Assembly: GCA_050084515.1 (NCBI GenBank)
Contig: CM114274.1
Location: 14,880,001-14,944,000, forward strand
Origin: Blasia pusilla
Taxonomy: Eukaryota > Marchantiophyta > Marchantiopsida > Blasiales
DNA length: 64,000 nt
Reading direction: 5' to 3'
Shown here: positions 24,276 to 34,176 of the stretch, one piece after another
How the letters are laid out: each line of letters starts with the position of its first letter
How positions within the stretch are numbered: the first letter of the stretch is position 1
Translations under genes and position numbers: made by a program
The notes under the pieces: model-generated
The model's database searches: none
The model's input: only the letters and a program-made list of their open reading frames with translations
Told to the model about the DNA's origin: nothing

Positions 24276-24748
24276 GTGTTCATGGAGTGCATGGCCATCT
24301 CCACCGTGGCCATATGATTTGGGTAGGGATGGAGGACCACCGCCCTCATGCAGAAATGAGCCTCAAGGAAGTTTGGTCGCTCCACTGCAAACTACGACCA
24401 CGCCATGAATCGGTGGTTGCCATCCCAGATGAAGAAGTACAAGTTCAGCATCCATTTGTAGTGGGTTCCTACCACTGCCTTCCAGAACTCCACGTCCCTC
24501 AGCCTCCGAAAAGCATCCCGACTCTTGAGGTCTTCCTCCATTACCAAAGCCTAGGTTCCATGCTCATCATACGGTTGAACATAGAAAGATGGGAAGCTAT
24601 CAACGTATGAAGCTTTTGCCGCAGACTGGTTCAACTTGTCAATTTCTTCCTTGGATTGGATTTCTCGAACATATTCCATTGTTTGGAGTTGGCAGAGAGG
24701 AATCCTCGTGGCATTCGGGCCATCCACCAATGCTATCTGCTTCACCAC
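24276..24748 (-). pseudogene. Exon 4: duplicated block, copy 2
   Basis: From the acceptor gcgtag at 24,749 to the donor gtaagt at 24,275. The product begins VVKQIALVDGPNATRIPL and continues with AAKASYVDSFPSFYVQPYDE, LYFFIWDGNHRFMAWS and MATVEMAMHSMN. It is clearly homologous to exon 2, segment by segment, so the exon 2-3 block was duplicated to give exons 4-5. One TAG lies after PYDEHGT and one in FMAWS*FAV; exon 2 has Gln at the matching places, so both are consistent with CAG to TAG. Function is unknown; no catalytic motif is recognised. Confidence 0.6.
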
Positions 24749-24834
24749 CTACGCAAATGTCACTACTGCCAATTCAAATTTTCATAAGGACTAGAAGTAA
24801 TGCAATGCAGATAGAACTATAGAAAAATGCTTAC

Positions 24835-25753
24835 CCGATCAAAAATTGGGTGGATATTAAGTCCAGCAAGCTGCTCTGGAGCTTCATCAGGCGAGTCCAC
24901 TAGAAACTCTTCAAATTGCCAACACGTCGAATTCTTCAACGGGGTTCTGAGACTCTAGATCTGCCTGAGGGAGGATCTGATTCTTGAACATCGTTCCGAA
25001 GCCTGGGTTTTTTGTCGACTTATCTCTGATGTCATCAATCCACACTTCAAAATCTTTTGTAGCCTCTAGGTTTGCTTCCTATGGAACTAGCTCAATCTTC
25101 TTCAGCTCCGCTTGTAGACCCACGATCATCAACGTCTTGAGAAGACGCAACACATTTGAGAATGACCATTCTCGTAGCTAATGGGAGATCACTAGATTTG
25201 ATACTCCCGGAGGGTGGTGTGCCTCCCGCTTTTGCGCCTCAGTGCCCTCGAGAGTGATTTTCATCAATCAGATTCACCTAAACTCGGATATGCCGGACAA
25301 TGCAAACGTGTGCATGCGGTTCAGAGAAACTTTCTCTCCCATTCGACCCACTGGGTCTTCTTCCCTCTTTTGCTGGCGCTTGATTATTGCCTTCAACTCC
25401 TTGTAGAACTCCGGGCCAAGATCAAGGTTGAGGATTGCAATGTGACGCCGCATCTTGCTTGCAGTGTACTTTGTAGCTGCAGATACGGCAACCTGAATGA
25501 GTTTACCCCGTTCCGACGCGGAGACGTTCTCCCTTCGCTTGAGTTCCAATGTGGCGCTCTTGGACCAGCTGGGAATCGTGAAAACTGCATCTTGGGAGAT
25601 TAAGGTATTTTCCCAAGTCTTCTTTGCCAACATCTCATCGACCAGATCGTCACCGGGGAATCCCTTGTACTCTGTCGGGTGCGTCGTAAGCACCTTCTTG
25701 ACCCTGTCGCAATCGTGGATCAAGTGGTGGGTGACGTTCCCCTCGAATAAAAT
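24835..25753 (-). pseudogene. Exon 3: duplicated block copy 1, fused to start of copy 2
   Basis: The product opens ILFEGNVTHHLIHDCDRVKK and matches exon 5 up to GFGTMFKNQILPQADLESQ. It then passes straight into NPVEEFDVLA and EEFLVDSPDEAPEQLAG ending HPIFDR at donor gtaagc. That second part matches the end of exon 1 (SPVEEINLYRIDEFLVDLP, DPIFER). The duplication breakpoint is therefore inside this exon, and the repeated genomic unit is about 2.4 kb. Stops and a one-base frameshift after DVLAI break it. The acceptor reads cttgcaag rather than a clean cag, possibly a mutated site. Confidence 0.6.
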
Positions 25754-26714
25754 CTTGCAAATCCAAACACAAGGTTACAATACTGCAACCCGTCGGTTTC
25801 CATCTAGTTGCACCAGAGAGTCATGAATTCAGTGAGTACAACCCGTCGGACTCCGATGGGTTGCAGCAGTCTTGAGAGATTGTAAGGATGCCCAATTCTT
25901 CCGAGTCTGACGGGTTGCAAAAATTGCTTTGACTTGCAATCTCGTGGATGAAAAATGTATTTTCTACAACCCGTCGGACTCCAACGGATCGCACCTCTAT
26001 TCACAGATTGCAATGATGTGCAACCCATCGGGATCTGAAGGGTAACATATTGATGTCCTTTGATATGAAGCGATGCAACCCGTCAGAGTCCGAAGGGTTG
26101 CTGAATGACTCCTATTCCTTGGTTCCAACCCGTTGGACTCCGATGGGTTATAAAATGACTTTGATTTCGAGTTAGGTTTCGGGTTGAAAACTGCCCATAG
26201 CAACCCGTCAAAGTCTGAGGGGTTTCCGAATGGCCATGTTAAGTAGTAATTGGAGGCCTAAAAGCAAGCTGTTGGACTCCGAAAACTTGTCCTTGGGGGA
26301 AAATGCAACCCGTCATAGCCTGACGGGTTGCTTTCGGCCAAAAATTTCCAAGAAACTCGGTACAGTCCAGCAACTTGTCGAAATCTGACGGGTTGCTTTA
26401 AGGCTTCCGATGATTTCTTACCCCCTCATTGTGCAACTCGTTGGAGTCCGACGGGTTGTAGAACAAATTTATCATGCAATCAATTTTCAACATGTCGGAG
26501 TCCGACGGGTTGCAGTATCTAGGATTAATCCGGGGAACTTGGCTACCAAGCAACCCGTCGGACTCTGACGGGTTGCTAGAATGTACCCAAAATCTCAAAG
26601 AGGATGGAGGCTAGAGACTCAAATGATTCTTGCACATCTTCAGTCTTTCTAATTATGCAACCCGTCGGACTCTGACAAGTTGAAGCAATCAAACATAAGG
26701 ATCAAGAAACTTAC
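25754..26714 (-). repeat. Intron 2 with palindrome cluster D
   Basis: A 961-bp intron from donor gtaagtttc at 26,714. About 15 palindromes run from 25785 to 26683, again at about 60-bp spacing and filling the intron. One of the best copies is at 26550-26576. This intron corresponds to intron 4 in the duplicated block. Confidence 0.85.
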
Positions 26715-27177
26715 ATATTTATTGCATGCATTGCCATTTCCACCATTTCCATGTGATGAGGAAATGGATGGAGCACAAGAGCCCTCACAGACGCAGAAAT
26801 GCGCCTCTTTTAAATTGGGGTGCTCCTCTGCAATCTGCGTCCACGCCATGTACCTCTGGTTCCCAACCCAGATGAAGAAGTAGAGGTTCCGCATCCAGCT
26901 ATATTGGGTTCCTTCAATAGCTCTTCTAAACTCCTGGTCTCTAATCCTCAAGAATGTGTCCAAGGCCTCCAAGTCTTGATCCGTCACCAAAGCCTGCGTT
27001 CCATGTTCATCGTAAGGCTGAATGTAGAACGGAGGGAAGCTGTTGACGTAGGATGCTATCGCTACCGACTGCTTTAGCTTTGCAATGTCCTCCACCGACG
27101 TACTCCATTGTCCGTAGTCGAAAAAGTGGAATTCTTGGGGACTTTTGGCCGTCCAATATTGCAATTTGCTTAACAAC
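26715..27177 (-). pseudogene. Exon 2: duplicated block, copy 1
   Basis: Starts VVKQIAILDGQKSPRIPL after the acceptor tgtggcag. A frameshift near 27,090 leads to AKLKQSVAIASYVNSFPPFY, IQPYDEHGTQALVTDQDLEA, LYFFIWVGNQRYMAWTQIAE and an end that in another frame reads HHMEMVEMAMHAINM at the donor gtaagt. It matches exon 4 throughout. Aromatic-rich segments suggest a folded globular domain. I do not recognise the family. Confidence 0.6.
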
Positions 27178-27271
27178 CTGCCACAATGGCAATAAAACAA
27201 ATAAGCGGCTGTTACAATTTTTTGCCGATTTTTTGCAGAATCAGATTTCACATAAGCCGTATGCTTCTTAC

Positions 27272-27910
27272 CCGCTCGAAGATTGGGTCGATGTCCAGGC
27301 CAATCAGTTGCACTGGGATAGGAGGTGGCAAGTCCACGAGAAACTCATCGATGCGATAAAGGTTGATTTCTTCCACCGGGCTCAATGACGACGAAGACTC
27401 TTCTCCTGCTTCTTCAGAGATGTCCACCATCTCCACACTTGCTGTGCTCATGACCTCGTTGTCCATCTCTTCAACTTCGGCCGTTTCCTCGGTCATTTTT
27501 AAATTCATGGTGTCCCCAGACCTCATCGGAGATATTTCCTGCATCTCAACGCTGTCCGTTGGACGAGCATGGCTTTCTTCAATGGGGATTGCTTTTTCCC
27601 TCTAAGCGTTCACCAATTATGCTCTCTTGATGGAGGCGTCAAGACGCTTTTTCTCTCGTTTCTCATCCGAGACTCTTTTCTTCAAGGACTTTGATGTCTT
27701 AGCCTCCCCGTTTTGCTTTGCAAGCTCCTTTGGAGCAAGCTTTTCCAGAACCTCGTGTGTGTGCATTTCTGCTTCCCTTTCCCGCTCCTCTATTTCTTGT
27801 TGCCTTATCTCATTCGCCGAGCGAGGACCAGTAGATGGAGATGCAGGAGTCCTGATGGACTTGGGAGTGATGCTCCCTACCTTTGTTGCTTGTGTTTTCT
27901 TCCTCGTCAT
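27272..27910 (-). pseudogene. Exon 1: N-terminus of element methyltransferase-type gene
   Basis: ATG at 27,908-27,910 (MTRKKTQATKVGSITPKS) starts a basic, charged N-terminus with a coiled-coil-like stretch (EIRQQEIEEREREAEMHT) and Lys/Arg-rich NLS-like segments. After TAA and TAG the same frame continues (AIPIEESHARPTDSVEMQE) through an acidic part to IDPIFER at donor gtaaga (27,271). Intron 1 is only 94 bp and has no palindrome. The start lies about 1.5 kb from the divergent transposase start, with palindrome cluster E between them. Confidence 0.6.
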
Positions 27911-28304
27911 CGTGCACGTTGAGTCAATCCTTCTTCTTTGTCTATGTTATCTGCTCTTGTGCACCACAGACCCCTCGAAGCCTCAATGGAGTGCCTTAAA
28001 CCAACTCTTGAAGCGTTGCGTGTTGGAGCGCCATCACCTTCCATCCGAGGGGCTTGCCTAAACCCAAATCTTGAAGCGTCATGTGTTGGAGCATTGTTAC
28101 CTTCCAGCAAAGGGGTCAAAGTAGCTGACGTGATCAACAGACACGGAAACCTCAACTGCAATTGAAATCGCGGAATGAAAAAGGGAAATGAACAAAATCT
28201 CCGCCTTTTGTACTTTTTGAGCCGTTGAGTTGACCTTTGGTTTGTGGGAACCATTTTACCGACTGTGACATCAACCGTTATGGTGCTTTGCACATGGGAA
28301 ACAT

Positions 28305-29125
28305 GCAACCCGTCACACTCATCCGACGTGCAATCCATCGGTCTCCGACGGGTTGCACCCTTCCCTCGTCTTGGGGTAACAAGGCGAGGTACCTAGGAAA
28401 CCCTTTGGTCTCTGATGGGCTGGACGCTTCCTTTGTCATGGGGTCTCAAGTCGAGGTCCCCTGCCAACCTGTCGGTCTCCGACAGGTTGCACGCTTCCCT
28501 CGTCGTGGGGTAACAAGGCGAGGTCCCTAGGCAACCCGTCGGTATACGACGGGTTGCACAGTTCCCTCCATACGGCGAAATTGAGGCAAGGTCTCCAAGC
28601 AATCCATCTGTCCCCGAGGGTTGCACAATTACCTCTAGATGGGAAATCAAGGTGAGGTCCTCAAGCAACCCGTCGATCTTCGACGGGTTGCACGATTCCC
28701 TTGAAAAGGGAAACCGTGCGAGATCCCTGAGCAACCCATCAGTCCCCGACGGGTTGCAAGGTTCCCTCCAAAAGGGAAAGCGAGGTGAGGTCCTTGTGTA
28801 ACCCATCAAAGTTTGATGGGTTGCCATAGGAAATCCATCCAAGGTCATGTGCATCCCAACTTTGAGGGAATCAGACAGGTTGCACAGGCTGGGGGTATCG
28901 ATTGACAACCGCGTTCAACCCAACGGACTCCAACGGGTTGCAAGTCGCACTGGGACTTTGACGGAGTTTGTTTGCAACCAGAGAGACTCCATGGCTTTGC
29001 AACCCATCTAACTCCGAAGGATTGCAACTTGTCCGAGTCCGACGTTTCTTAACCATTCGGATTCCCAAAATTTGCAACTTGTCAAACTCCGATAGGTTGC
29101 AACTTGTCGGAATCCGACAGATTGA
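28305..29125. repeat. Palindrome cluster E in the divergent intergenic region
   Basis: About a dozen palindromes lie between the two gene starts. The best are 28531-28557 (arms pair across GTATA) and the copy near 28,664 (GTCGATCTTCGAC centre). Unlike clusters A-D, the central bases here vary (ggtctcc, gtcccc). The spacers themselves repeat: ttccctc, tcgtggggtaacaaggcgaggt and similar words recur, so a repeat-plus-spacer unit of about 65 bp seems to have been duplicated. Confidence 0.8.
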
Positions 29126-29426
29126 ACCTCGTTCATGGCTAAATAACCTTAGGCAATCCGGAAACTTGCAACAGGATCAATCTTAGGGGAATCCAAAGCG
29201 TCATACAATCTCACCTACTAGCCAATAGCTTGTCAGTCGATTTCTTTCAGGAGAATAACGATCACTATTCACTATAAATTAAATATTCTTATTCTCATTC
29301 TCATTCTCCTCCCAGTGGAATTATTTGGGAATGGATAATTATGTGAAACTCACTTGTGGCAGTCATCTAGCGGCCCTTCCTCAATAAGAAATAATTCGAC
29401 CGCAAGCTCATGAGTCTTAGATACCA

Positions 29427-31176
29427 GTGGAGGAAAATTTCCTTGCACTGCGATTTCTTCTTCAAATTGGAACAATCTTTGTTTCCAAGGATGTTAGGGT
29501 GGACGGTATGGAGGACGTCGTAGGTGAGACAGTCCATCCAATGATTGGAGACTCTAAAGTATGGAATCTCCTACCTCACACAAATGGTCAATATAGAGTT
29601 TATGGCTTGCCTTTGAAGCCCTTTGTTTCCCAAGGGGACGGTCTGCAATTTCCTAGTGCACCAAGATATACGTTTGCCACTCCCAGCTCTGTAGATCCGG
29701 CATCGACTCCAACTTCACACGTTCGTGACAATGTTGTACTTCATGAAGAGATTTTGGATGTTGTCGACCTCATTGTATCTATCAGACATCAACCAGGTCC
29801 TGCCTTTGCCCACTCGTTCCTCTTGCAAGTTTCGGGAAAGCATATTGTCTCTGCCCTTTAAAATGTTCAAGCATATTCTTTTCGATGAGCTTCCGCCCAC
29901 GTACGATGGTAATTGCAGTTTTGAGTTGCCTCCACTTCTTGGTCCTGCTCAAAAGAAAGATGGAGGCTTGAAGGGTATGGGCAGAGAGTCTGACTATCAT
30001 CGATGGTGCAAGCTTCAACGGACTAGTGCTTCAATTCCAGGCAGTCCTTGGATTTTTTCTTGCTGCCAATACGTTGGAGCCCTAGAGTGTAGAAGTCCAA
30101 GCTGCCCGTATCTAGAGCGCAATGGGCGAGTCAATACGTCGTAATTCCTCCCAAAGAATGCAAAAGCTCCATATGAGGTTGGTGCGACCATACCGCCGGG
30201 AGGCCATCGATGTCCTCATTGTCAAGCATCCCCTTTTGTGTTGGAGCATGTCCAGCATACAAATTTTTCATTGTGCATGACTTCAATTCTACGTCCGAGT
30301 ACACCAGGCTGGCAGTTCATGTTGGCTCCCACACTCATCTTGTTACCGGTTCAATTCAGAAAGTGGTTGAGAAAGTGGCAAAGAAAGTGGTTGAGGTATA
30401 TAGAAACTCTCCAGGATGAAAGCCCAGAGTGATCAAGTTGACAACAACATCACAAGTTTATAAACAACTGCTTGGAATCCCTTGACACGGCAAGATCACG
30501 GCTGCTAAGGACAAACAACTCTCGGAAAATCTTACAGCTCTCACTGATCTAGAATGCTTCCAGAACTTGCTGCGTCAAATATGGGTACTTGATGGAAAGA
30601 CGGCTGAAATGGATGCCATTGCCCGAATCAAGGCTAACTCCAGATTTCCATTTATTTAGAGATGGCAGTTCATGGGCGAGGGAGGCGAGGGATCTAGAGC
30701 TTATGTCTTCAAACTGTCAACTACAGGGCTGTCCGATGCCTCGTTCTTATAGATCGAATAAGGGAAGGGGAAGATCTTTACAGAAGCTGGGTAAGCTTTG
30801 ATATTTGCTATAGAGTGTTGAATGGATGGTTGGCCATTGGTACTCACATTTACGACCATGTGGAGAAGGGACTCAAAATTATATTTTTCTGTGAGGTAAA
30901 AGCACAAGACGTTGGCAGTTTGGAGATGTGTTGGTCACTCTTATTGGAGGTGATGAAGGAAAATAAAAGACCGCCTCCGGAAATTTATGGATTTATGGCG
31001 GAGAATGCACAACCTGGATGGATTGCTATCAAGGAAGTGTTTTGGGGTGGAGAATTTCAACCAGAGAGGGAAAGGTCAGACGCTTTCCATTGGAAACAGT
31101 CTGTGACCCGGTACACCAAATCTTGCATCAAGGAGAATAAGAGAACAGAGCATGTCTCTCTACTCCAATGCTGCAA
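29427..31176 (+). pseudogene. MULE-type transposase, N-terminal zinc finger and catalytic core
   Basis: From ATG 29,427 the product has an unplaced N-terminus. After a frameshift come a Cys/His cluster (FSCCQYVGALECRSPSCPYL; GGHRCPHCQA; PFCVGACPAYKFF; LAVHVGSHTHLV, about 30,050-30,330) resembling a WRKY/GCM-type DNA-binding finger, then a helical region and the RNase H-like core. First Asp is in SWVSFDICYR (30,800). The second acidic site is in IYGFMAENAQPGW (31,001), Glu where Asp is expected in D-x-A-Q type cores. The Cys/His segment RSDAFHWKQSVTRYTKSC follows. A TAA at 30,142 and frameshifts near 29,860, 30,228 and 30,745 inactivate it. The family call is by motif order. Confidence 0.6.
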
Positions 31177-31326
31177 GTTCATGGATGGTGCAACACGTCA
31201 GAAATCGAGGGGTTGCATAGACATTCATGGGATGCCTCCGACTTGCAACCTTTGACTTCCGACAAGTTGATATTTTCTTCTCTTATAGAGATTTTTCCGT
31301 TCCTTCTCAAATTTTTGTCGTTGCAG
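31177..31326 (+). repeat. Transposase intron with palindrome cluster F
   Basis: Two diverged palindromes (31190-31216 and 31244-31270) lie just before a good acceptor (ttgtcgttgcag at 31,326) where the transposase frame resumes. The donor is not certain (about 31,150-31,180). Confidence 0.6.
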
Positions 31327-32640
31327 GGATTGAACATTCATGAAAATGCCCTCTGCCCCAACACAAGTGGAGCTGAGAGTGTTCATTCCTCCAAGAGGTT
31401 GTCACAAGCATGCAAAATAATTTCACTCATGGAGGCATGCCAAAAAGACCAAGCAAGAGAAATGCTACAGTCTGCAACATTCCATATCTTCCTCACAAAA
31501 GGCATAACCAAAGGAAAGGGACCTTTGATTTACGAGCTCTACGTTAGGGCTGCTCTGAGATTTGGTGATGAGAAATTGTACGTGGAAGCCTTCAATCGGT
31601 GCGTAGCCAAACTCCCCTCGAGAAAGAGTCCACATTGGTGGGGATATTTGTGGGCGTGTTTCAAGACGTCCCATACAGACGGTGGTAGAGCAGTCTGAGT
31701 CTGATCTTGTGAAGCGTCAGCATCAAGGAACGAACCCGGTGATTGATTTGGATGAAGAAATTACGCCGCCCAGATATTCGGAGACAACGGATTGCTCCCA
31801 AATTTGAGTAGAAGTAACTTCTCCAAAATCAGTGAATATTTTATTTCAAAATCCCTCCGTTGCTCGAACTTCGCAACATTCGGTCTTTGGGATAATTCAA
31901 CAGTATGGGATTCTGGCCATTGAACTGGATTGCAACCTCAGAAGGTTGCATATATCTCGAAGGAACCCTGGACATGGACCCACTTGCAGGGCAGGATCTG
32001 ATGGCATTAGGATGAATTCGGAGACAATGCGGCACTTTGATGAATAAGAACTGTACGAGGACTAGACGACCACTGCCTCGGATCAAAACCTTTGATCATT
32101 TCACTAGAACCAGGGATCAATTGAAGTACTTTTTCTGCCCAAATAAATCATGCGCTTTTTGAAAGTCTTATCTGACTGCCATTGGAGCTCTAGGGAATAC
32201 CCCCACGATTTGGTCAATTGCTGCAGGTACCAATTGCAGTCAGGAGGAAGTGGAAAATCTTACAAGTGTCGGTTTCAGACTCATAGACGGTTTGGATTAT
32301 AGAGACTTTCGAATTTTGGATTCAACCCAAGATTGGTGTCAACATGGACCTGGAGAAGGTGGATGATCTCAATCCACTATTTATGTTTGAGTCAAGAAAT
32401 GGGGTGAAGAGAAATAGAATGTGTAGGCCAATGGTAGAGAGAGCAAAGCAAATCGCATCAGCTTGGGAGGCAAACATGGAAATCATTGCCACAAAAGACG
32501 TTCATAGTGGCAATGTAATAGGAAGGATGTATTGGGTGAGGAACTATACTCTGAATTCAAGTATACCAGGGATGTAACATGTGGGAAAGCAACATGGGAG
32601 TGCAAAAATATTCACAAAAAAATCCTTCTCTCTTCAACCC
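31327..32640 (+). pseudogene. MULE-type transposase, C-terminal exons
   Basis: Resumes with LNIHENALCPNTSGAESVHS. The Glu in GAES (31,375) fits the third acidic catalytic residue of a DDE transposase. A helical stretch follows (RLSQACKIISLMEACQKDQA; WWGYLWACFKTSHTDGGR) to a TGA near 31,696. Further pieces in changing frames (YFFCPNKSC near 32,130; MVERAKQIASAWEANMEI near 32,430) lead to EFKYTRDVTCGKATWECKNI then H (32,545-32,610), a partial SWIM-type zinc site. SWIM ends are common in MULE transposases. Multiple stops and shifts are present. Confidence 0.5.
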
Positions 32641-33700
32641 AACGGAAACTCTCTTCAAATCACAGGAAGCTCTCTTAAAAAAAAAGTATCTCTTTGGGTT
32701 GAAGGTAGTTTCCTCTCTCCTCTCTCCTCTCTCCTCTCCAAATCGATGAGGAAATATGTAGGCATTAAAGTGAGGACGAAATTGCAAGCACAAGGATCAA
32801 CTAACCAAGCAGTATAAAACCTCTCCAATAGCCAAAGGGCAGACACGTGAAGGAGGCTTATCCATAGAAAACAAACGACAAGCCCTTGAGAGCCTAGAGA
32901 TAGAGAATGGGAGACAACCTGCTGCAATATGTGCACACACCTTATATAAAGAAACAAAACCACTTGTTGAATCTGCCTGGATAAAGCAATTGTAGAGATG
33001 CTAAAAAATCATCCCTAATGGCCCGTTTGCTGATAAGCAAGGAGTATGAAGAAAAGCCATAATGAAAACCTCCAAGTCAAGATTTAAGTCAAGGTCCATT
33101 GTATAGTCTTCCACAAAAGGTGGTGCATCACCACTTGAAGGAGGGTGAAGAGCTTCTAAGAGAGCCACTATTTCTGCACTTGGAATCACCAGAGAGAGAG
33201 GATCCAATACTCAAGCCGCACGTGAAAACTCACCAACCTGCCCCAAAAGTAGATTTCATCGAAGGCGTTGTTGTATTGAAGGCCTCCCATGATTGACATG
33301 TTGAGTGGGATGAGCCGTAAGTAAGGCCTCTCCTCGAAGTACATGTTCATTTTGAAGATTCTCCCACTACCAAGACATAAAGTGTTGAATACGTGTGGAG
33401 GTTTCACAATGACTCGTCACACCACCCCTTGGACGGAGGACTAAAACCCATTATGGGAAGAGTAATAGGAGATACCAAACATTGATATCTGTGGGATCAC
33501 GTGCAAACCTTTATTATGGGAAAAGCAAAGCTTGTTGGATGATGGGGCGAAGAGCAATAAGAATGCGGGTGTAGAGCCTAGAAGGAGGAAGACCTGGATG
33601 GAAAGACCAAAGGAGATCAATTTGGCTTGACTTGGTCCAAGAAATTGTTGTGAAAAGTGCAGCAGGAGGTGGTATCCGGTTGCAGATTAAAGGACCATGC
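32641..33700. other. Low-information stretch right of the two-gene element
   Basis: Contains a CT-rich tract (32,710-32,745). No gene is recognised. The right end of the element is expected here but no terminal repeat could be fixed. Confidence 0.35.
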
Positions 33701-33714
33701 ATAGATCAACAATA

Positions 33715-34176
33715 TCACTGATGTCTTTTGATCCCATTAGGAGCAAACTCCTTACTACAAGGTATGCAAAAAACCTTTGGTACAAAAGCAGAAGTAGAAG
33801 GGTTACAAGGAGAGGACGTGGCAGATCCATGAGGTGGTGATGATGACGATGTGGGGGTAAGTAGGTTGGGGAATGAGGAGGAGGAATAGGGGAGATAAGG
33901 GTAGAATTGATGGGAGTTGGAGCAAGGGCATAGATGAGATATGTCAGGATTCGGTAATAATGGACCAAGATTAGGCTCAATAGGACAAGACAAAGAGGGG
34001 AGAAGAGGAGAATCTGGAAGAAATATAGCGGGTATTATGGGTATATTAGTATCAGGAGGAAAATGGTGAGATCTACGATGAGGAGGTGAACTAGGAGGAG
34101 AGGTTACAGTTGTAGAAGGGCATGTGAAACCAGAGAAGCCAGTGGATGGTGAATCCAACTCCATCTTTGATGACAT
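33715..34176 (-). pseudogene. Pro/Ser-rich ORF with a terminal C2H2-like finger, possible retroelement fragment
   Basis: An ATG-started 153-residue frame on the - strand. It is rich in Pro, Ser and Leu and ends FCIPCSKEFAPNGIKRHQ, a CxxC-x(n)-H pattern like a single zinc finger. Open sequence continues after two stops (to about 33,514). Low complexity over most of its length could be chance in an AG/CT-skewed stretch. I do not recognise it. N-terminal fingers joined to Pro-rich linkers occur in some non-LTR elements, but nothing else of such an element is visible. Confidence 0.25.

Larger units (their letters stand above)
19602..32640. mobile_element. Two-gene MULE-like element with amino-methyltransferase gene and intronic palindromes
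   Basis: A divergent gene pair. The - strand gene (27,910 to 20,518) ends in beta-class DNA amino-methyltransferase motifs. The + strand gene (29,427 to about 32,640) is a DDE transposase of MULE type with an N-terminal Cys/His zinc finger and a SWIM-like tail. About fifty copies of one 27-bp imperfect palindrome occupy the three long introns of the - gene, the region between the gene starts, an intron of the transposase and the 3' flank of the - gene. The shared palindrome ties both genes to one element. Autonomous Mutator elements also carry two genes (known), but this partner gene differs. Ends and target duplication are not located, so these limits are the outer coding/palindrome positions. 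All frames are damaged. Confidence 0.7.

Noticed and set aside
19602-29125. CRISPR-like array (27-bp repeats about 60 bp apart)
   Set aside because: The repeats are imperfect palindromes of variable sequence, occur in spliced introns of a plant element, have irregular spacers and no cas genes.
18690-32745. GA/CT-rich tracts at 18.70-18.79 and 32.62-32.75 kb as terminal inverted repeats of the two-gene element
   Set aside because: Both are simple-sequence tracts. Beyond shared CT words the reverse complements do not align, and no target duplication was seen.
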